A stretch of DNA of 23,063 bases from a virus: positions 1-23,063 of the IMG/VR virus record IMGVR_UViG_3300032160_000056; one strand, given 5' to 3'. Below the pieces are notes generated by a model that was not told the origin of the DNA, did no database searches, and was given only the letters and a program-made list of their open reading frames with translations. Both the position numbers and the translations under genes were made by a program. Positions 1 to 8,012 of the stretch are shown piece after piece (positions within the stretch are counted from its first letter, which is position 1; the number at the start of each line of letters is the position of its first letter).

Positions 1-2
1 AC

Positions 3-476
3 TGGAATGCCTGGCCAAAGAACAGTTGGTTTGAAGTACGCTTCAAAGTTCCCTCAGCGCCTCCAGTGCCTGAAGGCTACCACGGTGCTTCTGTAAAGAA
101 GGCCGACGACCCCTTACTGGAGACCACCGAAAACTTTGACGTGGCCCCGGATCCATTGCTGGAGAGCAGTCCGACTTTGCAGAATTACGGGTATGCGCCT
201 AGTGAAAGCAAACCACAAGGTGACGACACTCTCCGAGCAAGCAACGCGGAAGTCCTGAAGCGGTATGATTACACTCCATTCAAGGACACCGAGAAAGCTC
301 AATATTGGAAGAGTCCTATTGGGACTACAGCGATCTTGTATCCTGACGGGCACTGGCGACATTCCGCTGGAGATACTGTAGAGGGCACCCGGCCCGAAGA
401 GTTGAACGATCGTCTTTTGAAATACCACCACAAAGTTGTCCCAAAGATGGGCAGCTCTGTAACTTCAGGAAACTAA
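3..476 (+). CDS. Partial unknown phage protein, 3' end only
   Basis: The frame is open from the first bases of the window to a TAA at 474-476, giving 157 residues of a protein that starts upstream. An internal GTG at 66 could be read as a start, but it has no SD and the frame continues in front of it, so I treat the gene as 5'-truncated by the window edge. The visible part has an acidic, Pro-rich stretch in which DPLLE occurs twice, then a compact C-terminal module with ILYPDGHWRH, EGT and LLKYHH. I do not recognise the family. The next gene starts 13 bases after the stop with its own SD, so the two are probably co-transcribed. Function unknown. Confidence 0.75.
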   Translation, partial: WNAWPKNSWFEVRFKVPSAPPVPEGYHGASVKKADDPLLETTENFDVAPDPLLESSPTLQNYGYAPSESKPQGDDTLRASNAEVLKRYDYTPFKDTEKAQYWKSPIGTTAILYPDGHWRHSAGDTVEGTRPEELNDRLLKYHHKVVPKMGSSVTSGN

Positions 477-489
477 GGTAGAGGAACAT

Positions 490-1425
490 ATGGCCACTCC
501 TATTCTTACCCTTGCGAGTGCGAACGCGAAGCGTCTCGCTCTTCGCACAAAGATTGCCGCTCGCAAGACAGCCGAACCCATCCAGAAGGATATCGCCGAA
601 GCCACGGCGGAGACCGTCAGCCCCGACACTGTTGATAAGGACATCGCTGTGCCTACCGTCTCCCTATGTGGAATTGGCGAGGGCAAGTACGCCCGCCTGA
701 AGCAAGTTGCTGCTGAGGAACCCGAAGCCGCTTCCGAAGGTCTGGAGCAGGTTGGCAACGCATTTGGTGAGTTGGCCGACGCAGTTCAAAACCTCCGTGA
801 GAATTTGGACCTGGCCCCGATTGGCGAAGGAGCACCGTTGAAAGAACGGATCGCTTCGTGGAGACGATTTGCCCATTCGTTCGTGCAGCTTGCCGAAGAG
901 AATCCCCAAGCGTTGGAACAGGCAATCACCGAGGTCTACCAGAGCATGGACGAAGTAGCCGGTGCCTTGGAGAACTACGCTGAGAATATGGGGTTGACGT
1001 TGGAACCTAACGGAATGAACGAGCCGCCCGAAGTAGGTGGAGAGTTGCAAGAGCTGGGTGAGGAGAAACTCGAAGAAGAGAATCTCGAAAAGATACTTGA
1101 GGAAGAGCCGGTTAGTGAGAAGGAAGCGGCGGGAGCTAGTGCCGATGCATTCTCTAGTGACCGTGGCCACGATGGAAAGCCGGAAGTGAAAGAAGCCGCC
1201 GATTCCGGCAGTGAAGGCTTTGTCACAGACCGTGACGAGAAGGGTCAACCGAAAACTCCGACGCGCCTGGATGTTCCACGCCTAGCCGCCCGCGCAGCCT
1301 ACATTATCAAGGTCGCACAAGAGGTCGCCGCGAGGCACAAGCGGGCTGGCGAAGATTACGGCAAGATGTGTAAGGGTTGTGGCAAGACGCTTGCCAAGGG
1401 TGCGAAGTGTCCTAACTGTAAATAA
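490..1425 (+). CDS. Hypothetical helical protein with C-terminal zinc ribbon
   Basis: 311 residues, ATG at 490 preceded by AGAGGA five bases upstream. The N-terminal 40 residues are basic and Ala-rich (AARKTAEP). Residues about 75-170 are predicted mostly helical. Residues about 175-250 are a highly acidic, Glu-rich linker. The last 20 residues form a CxxC...CxxC zinc ribbon (CKGCGKTLAKGAKCPNC), ending one residue before the stop. Such terminal ribbons usually hold nucleic acid or protein partners; which one applies here is not visible. It is followed by a 199-base gap with a hairpin, so it is probably the last gene of its transcription unit. Family not recognised. Confidence 0.85.
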   Translation: MATPILTLASANAKRLALRTKIAARKTAEPIQKDIAEATAETVSPDTVDKDIAVPTVSLCGIGEGKYARLKQVAAEEPEAASEGLEQVGNAFGELADAVQNLRENLDLAPIGEGAPLKERIASWRRFAHSFVQLAEENPQALEQAITEVYQSMDEVAGALENYAENMGLTLEPNGMNEPPEVGGELQELGEEKLEEENLEKILEEEPVSEKEAAGASADAFSSDRGHDGKPEVKEAADSGSEGFVTDRDEKGQPKTPTRLDVPRLAARAAYIIKVAQEVAARHKRAGEDYGKMCKGCGKTLAKGAKCPNCK

Positions 1426-1491
1426 CCCAATAAGACACAAATAACACGCATATTATTGATTCTGATCACTGACCTAACTCTGACAAAATAA

Positions 1492-1521
1492 AGGAGTTAT
1501 AGGCGAAGCCTCGCAACTCCT
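1492..1521 (+). terminator. Hairpin, possible rho-independent terminator
   Basis: AGGAGTT (1492-1498) pairs with AACTCCT (1515-1521), and an inner AGGC/GCCT stem closes a GAA loop, with a small internal bulge between the two stems. The downstream bases are CTCTTTCC, a poor U-tract, so termination is plausible but not certain; it could be a structured leader for the next gene. It lies in the 199-base non-coding gap 1426-1624, in which I see no gene, no tRNA and no convincing promoter. Confidence 0.5.
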
Positions 1522-1624
1522 CTCTTTCCAAGTATTTATCCCAGTTGTTAAAATGCCGACACCATCCCTTAATACTGATCTACTGGGAAATATCTAAAAT
1601 CGGCTAAACATTGGGGAAACGGAG

Positions 1625-2266
1625 ATGCTAGTGACAGACAATACCGCTTACCGAACCTCAGGTATGGCACAAGGCATCTACTGTTGGCTCAACACTTTGA
1701 ATGGAAAGGTCTACGTCGGATCAGGACAGGATCTGGAGCGGCGTAGGGCCGAACATACCCGGTCCTTGACGGCAGGAACACATTTCAATCTTCATCTCCA
1801 GGCCGCCTGGAATTTGTACGGAGCGGGCGTCTTTAAGTTCATTGTGATCGAGGATGTCCCGGATCTTTTGTGGCTACGGGCGCGGGAGTCGGCTTGGATC
1901 CTTCGACTCCAAGCAAGTGTCCCAGCCTACGGTTACAACCACACCGGGGATGGGTGGTCTCCTAGTCCCACCACACAGGAAGCGCGGGCCGCGCTAAGGA
2001 AGGCGTGGGTGGGGCGGAAGGCACGGGGCGACTACTACAAGTTCACTCCGGAACAGACTGCGACGGCGGGTGCTCTAGGCCGCGCTTCTCTAAAGAAGAA
2101 GTGGCAAGATCCCGCATGGCGGGCAGATATACAACGCAAACAGAAGAAGGGCTGGACACCAGAAGCGCGTGCAGCCAAGGCTAAACAGTCCCGTGAATAC
2201 GCTCTCGCTCACTCAGAAGAAATGGCGAATAGAGGGCGTAAGGGCGCAGCTGCGACTTGGTCCTAA
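1625..2266 (+). CDS. GIY-YIG homing endonuclease (paralogue of 11110-11745)
   Basis: 213 residues. The nuclease core has GIYCWLNTLNGKVYVG (GIY and YVG tyrosines), the Arg-rich helix LERRRAEH, a Glu in ARESAWI and the Asn in GYNHTGDG, so all positions expected for a GIY-YIG active site are present. The C-terminal half is basic with repeated KKKW/KKGW-type segments, as expected for DNA binding. ATG 1625 has GGGG eight bases upstream; GTG 1631 is an alternative with GGAG six bases upstream. WLNTLNGKVYVGS is shared with the minus-strand gene at 11110-11745, but codons differ throughout. It is a free-standing intergenic endonuclease. It appears richer in G+C than the other endonucleases here, hinting at longer residence. 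Confidence 0.93.
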   Translation: MLVTDNTAYRTSGMAQGIYCWLNTLNGKVYVGSGQDLERRRAEHTRSLTAGTHFNLHLQAAWNLYGAGVFKFIVIEDVPDLLWLRARESAWILRLQASVPAYGYNHTGDGWSPSPTTQEARAALRKAWVGRKARGDYYKFTPEQTATAGALGRASLKKKWQDPAWRADIQRKQKKGWTPEARAAKAKQSREYALAHSEEMANRGRKGAAATWS

Positions 2267-2341
2267 AGTCATAGAAAGACAAGGGTTATCTATATCGCGG
2301 AAAATTCGGCCTATTTTGACTCAATCGTAGCGACCCGCGCC

Positions 2342-3040
2342 ATGCGGTTATCCGAGGAAGACTCCCTTGAGGGTAACACTCTCATATCGTTAGAGACACA
2401 GGACGACATGGAGCCGTTGCGCAAGTACACTCTGGCTTACATTCTGGGAAACTTCGGCGAATTTTTGAAGATGTTGCGCTCGCTCAAGAAAGAGGATCAG
2501 GAACTCCTTCTGTCTTACTATCTCTTGAGCAAGACGCAGAACACCCTGGCGGCGATCCACAAGTCCACGCAGACAGTCTGTAGCTTCCGTATCCGTATGG
2601 CGGTGAAGACACTTGCGTGCTTCATAATGATGGGTGGAGCACCGACCGTAGAAATGATGCAGACGATCCTCACCCGCGCCGGGTTGGAAGATACTCTCAA
2701 GAAAATCGGGCTATCGAAGATCGTTGACTTGTACGTTCGAACCCACAACTTCCAGAAGATATCCGAGTTGCACCACTTGCATCGCCCGGACATCCGCCGC
2801 GCGATGAGTCGCGCCTCTAAGCAGCTGATGGAGTCCAAGGATCCGCAGGAACACGCTTTGGGTGCTTACATTCACAGTTTGATTGATAAGGCGAATCCAG
2901 CGGGGCAAGGTTTCAGCAAGAGGAAGATGCAGAAGCAGTGCCACATATACAGAACTGACCCTAAGTGCCTTGGTTCTTTTGTTATTGATTTGAACGATCC
3001 TGATTTTGATACTTTCTTTGTAAGTCGTGCGAATCGATAG
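2342..3040 (+). CDS. Putative HTH protein with two sigma-region-4-like repeats
   Basis: 232 residues. Residues about 58-95 read like a sigma-factor region 4 or similar helix-turn-helix (LLLSYYLL...TLAAIHKSTQTVCSFRIR...KTL). A second segment, about residues 126-160 (IVDLYVRTHNFQKISELHHL...RPDIRRAMSRASKQL), has the same pattern, suggesting an internal duplication. This is pattern reading, not a family match. No SD precedes ATG 2342; ATG 2408 (Met23) has AGGA four bases upstream and may be the real start. The last 100 bases are AT-rich, next to the following endonuclease gene. A DNA-binding or transcription role is inferred; the exact function is unknown. Confidence 0.75.
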   Translation: MRLSEEDSLEGNTLISLETQDDMEPLRKYTLAYILGNFGEFLKMLRSLKKEDQELLLSYYLLSKTQNTLAAIHKSTQTVCSFRIRMAVKTLACFIMMGGAPTVEMMQTILTRAGLEDTLKKIGLSKIVDLYVRTHNFQKISELHHLHRPDIRRAMSRASKQLMESKDPQEHALGAYIHSLIDKANPAGQGFSKRKMQKQCHIYRTDPKCLGSFVIDLNDPDFDTFFVSRANR

Positions 3041-3086
3041 TGACTTACGTTTTCCAACTTCCCAGTATTATACAGGGAGGTATAAA

Positions 3087-4001
3087 ATGTTCGTCTATAT
3101 TATCGTCAACGACGTCAACGACAAAATCTACATTGGAAAGACCCAAGGTCCGTGTCTCTCACGATATCTGAAACAAAAAATACATGACGTGAAGAAGGGT
3201 TGGAACGGAGTTTCCTATCTCTATAATGCCATGAAACATTACGGCTCGGAGCATTTCCATATTCACCCACTCATCTCCACCCTCGCAACCAACGAGGAAC
3301 TCTGCTTTTGGGAGCGAGTATTGATTGCACAGTACGACTCCCAGAACCCGGATATCGGCTACAATATCTGTCGGGGTGGAGAAGGTCGTTCCGGGCCTCT
3401 ATCACTTGAAGCCAAAGCAAAATTCAAAGAAGGAATGATGAAGACTTGGACCGATCCAGAAAAACGAACCAAAAGATTAAAGGCCATGAAAATCGCTCAG
3501 TCTAATCCAGAAAGACGCGCTGAGATAAGCAGACAATCCAAAAAGAATTGGGATACAGCGGATTCTGAAAAACGTGTTGAGATGATAAACAGGATAAAGA
3601 TGTGTGCTGAAGATCCGGCCAATAAAGCAAAGGTTTTGATAGCCGGACGGAAACGTTGGGCGAAACAAGGCATGGTAGGAAAAGTTTTTGGCAAACTCAT
3701 TGTCAAGTCTGAAGCGGGGCGCAACGAGAACAGCCAGCGACTATGGGGCTGTCTTTGTGCTTGTGGTGAGTCAACTATTGTCACAACGAATCAACTCAAC
3801 ATGGGTAACACTAAAAGTTGTGATAAATGCAAAGAAGGGTGTAAAGGCTTAAAATGGGTTCATAAAATGGAAAAAGAGGCTAGAATCCAGAAATCCGAGG
3901 TTGACAGATTTATCAAAGAAGGGTGGGAATTAGGACAAGCCTTCGCAAGAAGAAACAAAGCCTTTGTATATTACGCAGCTCAAGTATTAGACTGTTTATG
4001 A
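3087..4001 (+). CDS. GIY-YIG homing endonuclease with C-terminal Cys-rich module
   Basis: 304 residues from ATG 3087, chosen because GGGAGG lies six bases upstream and the paralogue at 9554-10279 also starts with MFVYII; a longer frame from 3027 would overlap the previous gene. The catalytic core comprises MFVYIIV, KIYIGKT, a Glu in CFWERVLI and an Asn in GYNICRGG. The middle part has repeats typical of nuclease-associated DNA-binding segments (MKTWTDPEKR, KKNWDTADSEKR). Residues about 195-250 form the VFGKLIV...LWGCLCACGE...TKSCDKCK module that often precedes phage HNH or AP2 domains; the HNH gene at 15869 starts with one too. Bases 3301-3386 are identical to the paralogue. The stop overlaps the next start (ATGA). 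Confidence 0.94.
   Translation: MFVYIIVNDVNDKIYIGKTQGPCLSRYLKQKIHDVKKGWNGVSYLYNAMKHYGSEHFHIHPLISTLATNEELCFWERVLIAQYDSQNPDIGYNICRGGEGRSGPLSLEAKAKFKEGMMKTWTDPEKRTKRLKAMKIAQSNPERRAEISRQSKKNWDTADSEKRVEMINRIKMCAEDPANKAKVLIAGRKRWAKQGMVGKVFGKLIVKSEAGRNENSQRLWGCLCACGESTIVTTNQLNMGNTKSCDKCKEGCKGLKWVHKMEKEARIQKSEVDRFIKEGWELGQAFARRNKAFVYYAAQVLDCL
3301..3386 (+). repeat. 86-bp perfect inverted repeat, copy 1
   Basis: This segment is the exact reverse complement of 9974-10059 over all 86 bases. It encodes the residues CFWERVLI through GYNICRGGEG of the GIY-YIG core. Outside it the two genes diverge quickly at the nucleotide level. Confidence 0.95.
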
Positions 4002-4756
4002 TAAAAGGCCGTTACTTGGTGTATGAGCTTTGGCATCCAGATGAACTAAAGCCGTTCTATGTTGGGTGGACCGATACCTTCAAAAATCGGAATCGACTAG
4101 CCGAACATCTGAAAGACGGCAAGAATCCTGTTTCTGCAGGAAACCCGTTCAAGGCTCACAAGATTGCGAAACTTTTGAAGGAAGGTCGAGTCCCAACGTT
4201 TGTTGAAATTACCAGAATGGACTCGGAAGAAGATTCACTTGAGCTAGAAATAGCTTTTATCGCTTCTTGGGGACGACGTGACCAAGGACGGGGACCACTA
4301 ACTAATTTGACGGACGGCGGCGATGGATTCCGAGGTCACCATACAGAAGATACAAAGGAGAGAATCCGGAAGCACTCTCTTGAGATGTGGCAAGATCCGA
4401 ATTATCGGAGCTTAGTTATTCAGGCCCAAACAGCCCGCTGGCAAACTACTCCAGAACTAAGACAAAAGTTTCAGAAAAGATTCGCTGGAGAGGGTAATCC
4501 GTTCTATAGAAAAACACATACTCCGGAAGCTAATCGGTTGAACGCTGAGGCCCACACCGGAGTAGAAGTTTCCCCCGCTACCCGTATTAAATTGCGCGAC
4601 TCCCACAAAGGGCGAAGTCATTCAGAAAAACACAATCGAAACGTGGGTGATGCTCTCCGCAACGTTCCTAAATCTCCTATCCACATCCAACACTTGCGTG
4701 AGGCCGCGTTACACCGTCATGCGGAAAGAAGGCAAAATGCTTCTGCAATACGGTGA
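3998..4756 (+). CDS. GIY-YIG-family homing endonuclease with NUMOD3-like repeats
   Basis: 252 residues from ATG 3998, which overlaps the previous stop as ATGA; a longer frame from 3923 would lie inside the previous gene. No SD, so translation probably depends on coupling. The core is a divergent GIY-YIG: YLVYELW, FYVGWTD, NRLAEHL, ELEIAFIASWGRRD and NLTDGGDG. WGRRD...NLTDGG is shared with WGRKD...NFTDGG of the gene at 14787-15407, so the two form one subfamily. The C-terminal part has NUMOD3-like DNA-binding repeats (HTEDTKERI, HTPEANRL, SPATRIKLRDSHKG, HSEKHN). Its last 20 bases overlap the start of the NusG-like gene and contain that gene's start codon. Confidence 0.9.
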   Translation: MIKGRYLVYELWHPDELKPFYVGWTDTFKNRNRLAEHLKDGKNPVSAGNPFKAHKIAKLLKEGRVPTFVEITRMDSEEDSLELEIAFIASWGRRDQGRGPLTNLTDGGDGFRGHHTEDTKERIRKHSLEMWQDPNYRSLVIQAQTARWQTTPELRQKFQKRFAGEGNPFYRKTHTPEANRLNAEAHTGVEVSPATRIKLRDSHKGRSHSEKHNRNVGDALRNVPKSPIHIQHLREAALHRHAERRQNASAIR

Positions 4757-7004
4757 TGTTTCTTCGTTACAGGGTGCCCCCTGGTTTATGCTAGAATTGA
4801 GATCCGAGAAAACTATAGAACCCACTCTACGACGTCTGGGAAAATCGGTACCAGGGATTTTTCAATCAGATCCAGTGGAATTTTTTGTCCCAGTGTTTAA
4901 GCGAGATCTAGATATTTTTGAATTAAAGACCTCTAATTTGATTTTTGTCCGAAGCAAGAATTTCCAGGCTATGCTAAGACTTAAAACCGTAACTGGGATA
5001 GTGTGTATCATAACCGAAGGTGAATCCAACCGCCCCAACAAAGCTATCCCGGTGCAAGATGATTACGTGCAAGCCGTTATCAAAGAGGCCGAAACTGAAT
5101 TCCAGGACCGGGGTAAGGGGATCGGTGTGGGTTCATTCGTCCGTATTCTGAACGGTCCCACTCGTGATTACTGTGGTCACGTGGAAATCAGCAATGATGG
5201 TGTCGCTTGCGTCCGCGTAGATCTGAAAACGAAATCGCTGCTAGTCGAAACCCCCATACGTAACCTACTGAATCTCTCACAAGTGCCCCCCAACCAGCGG
5301 GTTTTCTACTATTGTGATCTGGTAGCCGAGCTTGCGAAGGACGGTCTGTTGCATCTCATAACTGAAGATCTGAAGTTGGACGAAACCACCCCGGCGATAG
5401 AGAATGTTACCGAAGGTGATGGCGTAGAAGAGCCGCGTCGTCATAGTCGTCAGCGGACCGTGACGGCGTTAGTAAAGAGAATGATTCTCATCGAGAAGAA
5501 GTACGATCCGATGGAGATTGCCAATGCCGTTGTATTAGCGTTGAAGAAGAGAGATATCAAGGCACCGAAAAATCTATTTATTGTTTACTGCACACCAGGT
5601 GATACAATGATACAGGGTCCCGTACCCTTCGCTGCTGCGGAACAACAAACGAGAGTTTTGGACCACGAGGGCAACTTCAGCGACATAACTGCACATATCG
5701 AGAGACCTTACGTTGGTCCTTTGAAGAGAATCACTTTTCTGGGTAATCTTCCGCTAGAAATTACACCGGAACACGAGATTCTGGTACTCCGTACCAACAG
5801 AAAGTACCTGGTAAAAGGGAAGAGATATCCCCTGCGTCCGCATTGGGACAAGCAGGGAGGAGGCTGGAAACGAGTTTGGGTTCCGGCTTCGGAGGTTTTA
5901 GAAACAGATTTTGTTCTTTGTCCAGAAAACCTTCCGGGAACTACGGCAAGACCCGAATTTATCATCTCACAGCATCCAAATGCAAAGACGGTTGTTTCTG
6001 AGATACGTCCAGATGAAGATCTAGCCTGGCTGTTTGGTCTATACATAGCGGACGGAGGGATATCCCGTGTTTCCACGGGTGAGAAACTCCCCAACGGATT
6101 CAGTATCTGTCTTAATAAGCGCACTAGCCGTGTGCGCATAACGCGGGCGCTGGCTAAGTTAGGGATGGACGTGACATTTGAGGAGTACCCTACTTATGGA
6201 AACGCCCACGTCAATTCCGTTTCTCTAGGCCGGACGTTTTTGAGATGGTTTGGAGCCGACTGCTATTCGAAGCATATTCCAGAATTTATGTACAATTGGG
6301 GGCAGAAATACCTTCAAAGTCTGGTTGAGGGAATAGCCGAAGGAGATGGAACAGATTGCAGCGATTCAACGCCGGGAGCAACTCAAGTTTACACAACTTC
6401 CCGAGTTCTCGCCTATCAACTTTGGCATATCCTAGTGACACTTAGGGCTCATCCATGCTTGAGTCTAGTTCCTCGGGAAGAAGGAGAAACAGTCACCATA
6501 AAGGGAATCACTTCCAAAGTAGCCCCGGCGTGGTACGTTTGGTGGACTGATAAAAATCGTAGGGCACGCCATCACACCTTCTATTATGAAGGCTATTATT
6601 GCATGCCAGTGAGGTCTCTGGAAGATTTTCCGTTTGAAGGGACCGTTTACAACAAATCCGTTTCTCCTAGCGAAACTTACGTGGCAGGGGGAATTTGCTG
6701 TCACAATTGCATCATAAAAGACAACTTGCTCAAAAACCATTTCAAGTTGTTGGATTCCAAGCTGACCAACTACCGTGAAGTGGTCCATAAATTCGGTAAG
6801 CAGTTCAAATTCTCGCATACCGAGATCGCCAAGCTAGACCCGAATTTGGGAATCCCACTCGTGACGCTGGAAATCTGTAAGGATGGTCGGAGTCGTGAGG
6901 CCCGTCAGCGGAACAAGCTCAAGTCCGTGCGCCCCGCGTCCGTCCCAAAAGTTGTAACCCACGCCCCGCCCGCGCTCAAAGTTCTCCTTAAAAGAAAGGC
7001 TTAA
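4737..7004 (+). CDS. NusG-like (NGN + KOW) transcription factor, intein-interrupted
   Basis: 755-residue precursor from ATG 4737 (AAGAAGG just upstream). Residues about 15-115 match a NusG N-terminal domain in order: WFMLEL, an Arg-rich helix, EFFVPVFKR, LIFVRSKNF and the IVCIITEG strand. Residues about 133-170 are a KOW domain (GSFVRILNGPTRDYCGHVEI). A C-terminal extension follows that classical NusG lacks. The intein occupies residues 285-657 in this extension; removing it gives a 382-residue protein (284 + 98). NusG proteins bind RNA polymerase and affect pausing and termination; a phage antitermination or late-transcription role is inferred. The basic tail (LKVLLKRKA) may bind nucleic acid. 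The N-terminal bases look AT-rich, next to the upstream endonuclease. Confidence 0.85.
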   Translation: MLLQYGDVSSLQGAPWFMLELRSEKTIEPTLRRLGKSVPGIFQSDPVEFFVPVFKRDLDIFELKTSNLIFVRSKNFQAMLRLKTVTGIVCIITEGESNRPNKAIPVQDDYVQAVIKEAETEFQDRGKGIGVGSFVRILNGPTRDYCGHVEISNDGVACVRVDLKTKSLLVETPIRNLLNLSQVPPNQRVFYYCDLVAELAKDGLLHLITEDLKLDETTPAIENVTEGDGVEEPRRHSRQRTVTALVKRMILIEKKYDPMEIANAVVLALKKRDIKAPKNLFIVYCTPGDTMIQGPVPFAAAEQQTRVLDHEGNFSDITAHIERPYVGPLKRITFLGNLPLEITPEHEILVLRTNRKYLVKGKRYPLRPHWDKQGGGWKRVWVPASEVLETDFVLCPENLPGTTARPEFIISQHPNAKTVVSEIRPDEDLAWLFGLYIADGGISRVSTGEKLPNGFSICLNKRTSRVRITRALAKLGMDVTFEEYPTYGNAHVNSVSLGRTFLRWFGADCYSKHIPEFMYNWGQKYLQSLVEGIAEGDGTDCSDSTPGATQVYTTSRVLAYQLWHILVTLRAHPCLSLVPREEGETVTIKGITSKVAPAWYVWWTDKNRRARHHTFYYEGYYCMPVRSLEDFPFEGTVYNKSVSPSETYVAGGICCHNCIIKDNLLKNHFKLLDSKLTNYREVVHKFGKQFKFSHTEIAKLDPNLGIPLVTLEICKDGRSREARQRNKLKSVRPASVPKVVTHAPPALKVLLKRKA
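5589..6707 (+). mobile_element. Intein with LAGLIDADG homing endonuclease
   Basis: 373 residues in frame. Splicing motifs run in the standard order: Cys1 in CTPGDTMI (block A), ITPEHEIL with the TxxH motif (block B), LFGLYIADGG (block C, precursor Asp439), LVEGIAEGDG (block E, Asp537), TVYNKSVSPSETYVAGG (block F) and GICCHN followed by Cys+1 (block G). The terminal His-Asn and the Cys at both junctions are intact, so splicing should be possible. Both LAGLIDADG motifs keep their catalytic Asp, so the endonuclease may also be active. The insertion point is ...FIVY|CIIKD..., in the extension of the NusG-like protein. No frameshift is seen. Confidence 0.95.
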
Positions 7005-7006
7005 AG

Positions 7007-7039
7007 GAATAAAAGAGGCCGGTCGATGAAGACCCGGCC
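7007..7039 (-). terminator. Rho-independent terminator for the minus-strand gene 7101-7919
   Basis: On the minus strand, GGCCGGGTC and GACCGGCC pair around a TTCATC loop with one bulged base, followed by TCTTTTATT. This is a good intrinsic terminator just after the stop of the gene at 7101-7919. On the plus strand the downstream bases are C-rich, so it would end the plus-strand gene 4737-7004 less well. The gap 7005-7100 lies between convergent genes. Confidence 0.75.
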
Positions 7040-7100
7040 CCCCGAACGGCTGTTATCCTGAATCCCTCTTTTCGGGACCATTAAGCCGCCCTCGTTGAAA

Positions 7101-7919
7101 TTAGATGACAGACACCGACGCGATGGTCATCTCATACCCGAGAGGATCACTCCAGTTCGGCTTGTCAGCCGTGCCAGAAGCGGTGCCCCATTCCAAACCG
7201 AAGTACGCGCTGCAATCGCCAACGATCATGTCAGAGACCATCTCTGCCAAGGCCGTTCCACCAACTTTGTTCAAGCCGGGGCCGAATGCGTTGCCGTCCT
7301 TCATCAAGCCGAGCGAAACAACCAATGCGCCCGAAGAGGCACCCGTCAATCCACCTAAGTTGCTGCCGGCTGGGTTAGCAACACTAACTCCAGATGAGCC
7401 AACAACCGTTCCCGAAACAGAGGAACCCTTGTTGAAGTGACCAACCACGATGTTGACGCCGCCGTCGAATACCGGAGCAGCTGGTGTGTAGTAACCACCC
7501 GTTGCGCCGCTGACCTTGTCTCCGTTGACGAAATCCTCGGGGTACATACTGTCCACGTTCACGGTTGTAGTTCCCGTGACCGGGACGCAGGTGTAAAGGT
7601 AGATGCTAGGGAAGAATCCATCCAGACCCCAATCACTAACATCGCCGCCTAGCAGTGCGATGGCCTCGTCGGTGAGCTTCACGTATGCTCGCTTGGTCCA
7701 CACGTTGCTCTTGTTGTCCTTGATAACCGGATCAGGAACCTGGTTGACCAGGGCCGTAGCACCGGACTGTTGAAGGTTGAAGGGAGACGGATGCTTCACT
7801 CCGATGACCGCAGCAACGAGAACATCGTTTGTCACAGTTGCCTGGACGTCTACGACGTCGCCTTGCTGATTTGAAAATGCGTTGCTAACTCTTGAAACTT
7901 CTGTTAAACTCCATGCCAT
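7101..7919 (-). CDS. Putative beta-rich virion protein
   Basis: 272 residues; ATG at 7919 has GAGGTG a few bases upstream on the minus strand. The protein is rich in Gly, Ser, Val and Thr with few charged residues, has long runs suited to beta strands (residues about 115-215) and lacks a signal peptide or membrane helix. This composition is common in phage capsid-decoration and tail proteins. A structural role is inferred from composition and from the similar style of the minus-strand gene at 10331; I do not recognise the family. It has its own putative promoter (7975-8003) and terminator (7007-7039), so it may be made alone and at high level. Confidence 0.75.
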   Translation of the reverse strand: MAWSLTEVSRVSNAFSNQQGDVVDVQATVTNDVLVAAVIGVKHPSPFNLQQSGATALVNQVPDPVIKDNKSNVWTKRAYVKLTDEAIALLGGDVSDWGLDGFFPSIYLYTCVPVTGTTTVNVDSMYPEDFVNGDKVSGATGGYYTPAAPVFDGGVNIVVGHFNKGSSVSGTVVGSSGVSVANPAGSNLGGLTGASSGALVVSLGLMKDGNAFGPGLNKVGGTALAEMVSDMIVGDCSAYFGLEWGTASGTADKPNWSDPLGYEMTIASVSVI

Positions 7920-7974
7920 AGAACACCTCTACTCAGGGACTGATAGCTAGGAATCGTAATTCGCGATTACTTTA

Positions 7975-8003
7975 ATAATGGAGTAATGAACTAACTATCT
8001 CAA
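7975..8003 (-). promoter_or_regulatory. Putative sigma70-like promoter for 7101-7919
   Basis: On the minus strand, TTGAGA (8003-7998) and CATTAT (7980-7975) are 17 bases apart, matching 5/6 and 4/6 consensus bases. It sits about 55 bases before the ATG at 7919. A short inverted repeat, GTAAT/ATTAC around TCGCG, lies just downstream and could be an operator. Sequence match only. Confidence 0.4.
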
Positions 8004-8012
8004 TTCATAGTA

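Noticed and set aside
664-1248. Long minus-strand open frame (194 residues) opposite the zinc-ribbon gene
   Set aside because: It mirrors a well-supported plus-strand gene with a good SD and zinc ribbon; the product has no recognisable pattern.
1426-1624. Group I intron or tRNA in the long gap before the first GIY-YIG gene
   Set aside because: No cloverleaf and no conserved intron core seen; the neighbouring reading frames are not halves of one gene. Only a hairpin is supported.
2264-2342. Possible readthrough fusion of the GIY-YIG gene with the following gene
   Set aside because: Both share a frame and the 75 bases between hold no further stop, but 25 stop-free codons are common by chance and nothing suggests recoding.
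3027-3086. Extended N-terminus of the GIY-YIG gene starting at 3027
   Set aside because: It overlaps the preceding gene; ATG 3087 has a strong SD and matches the start of its paralogue.
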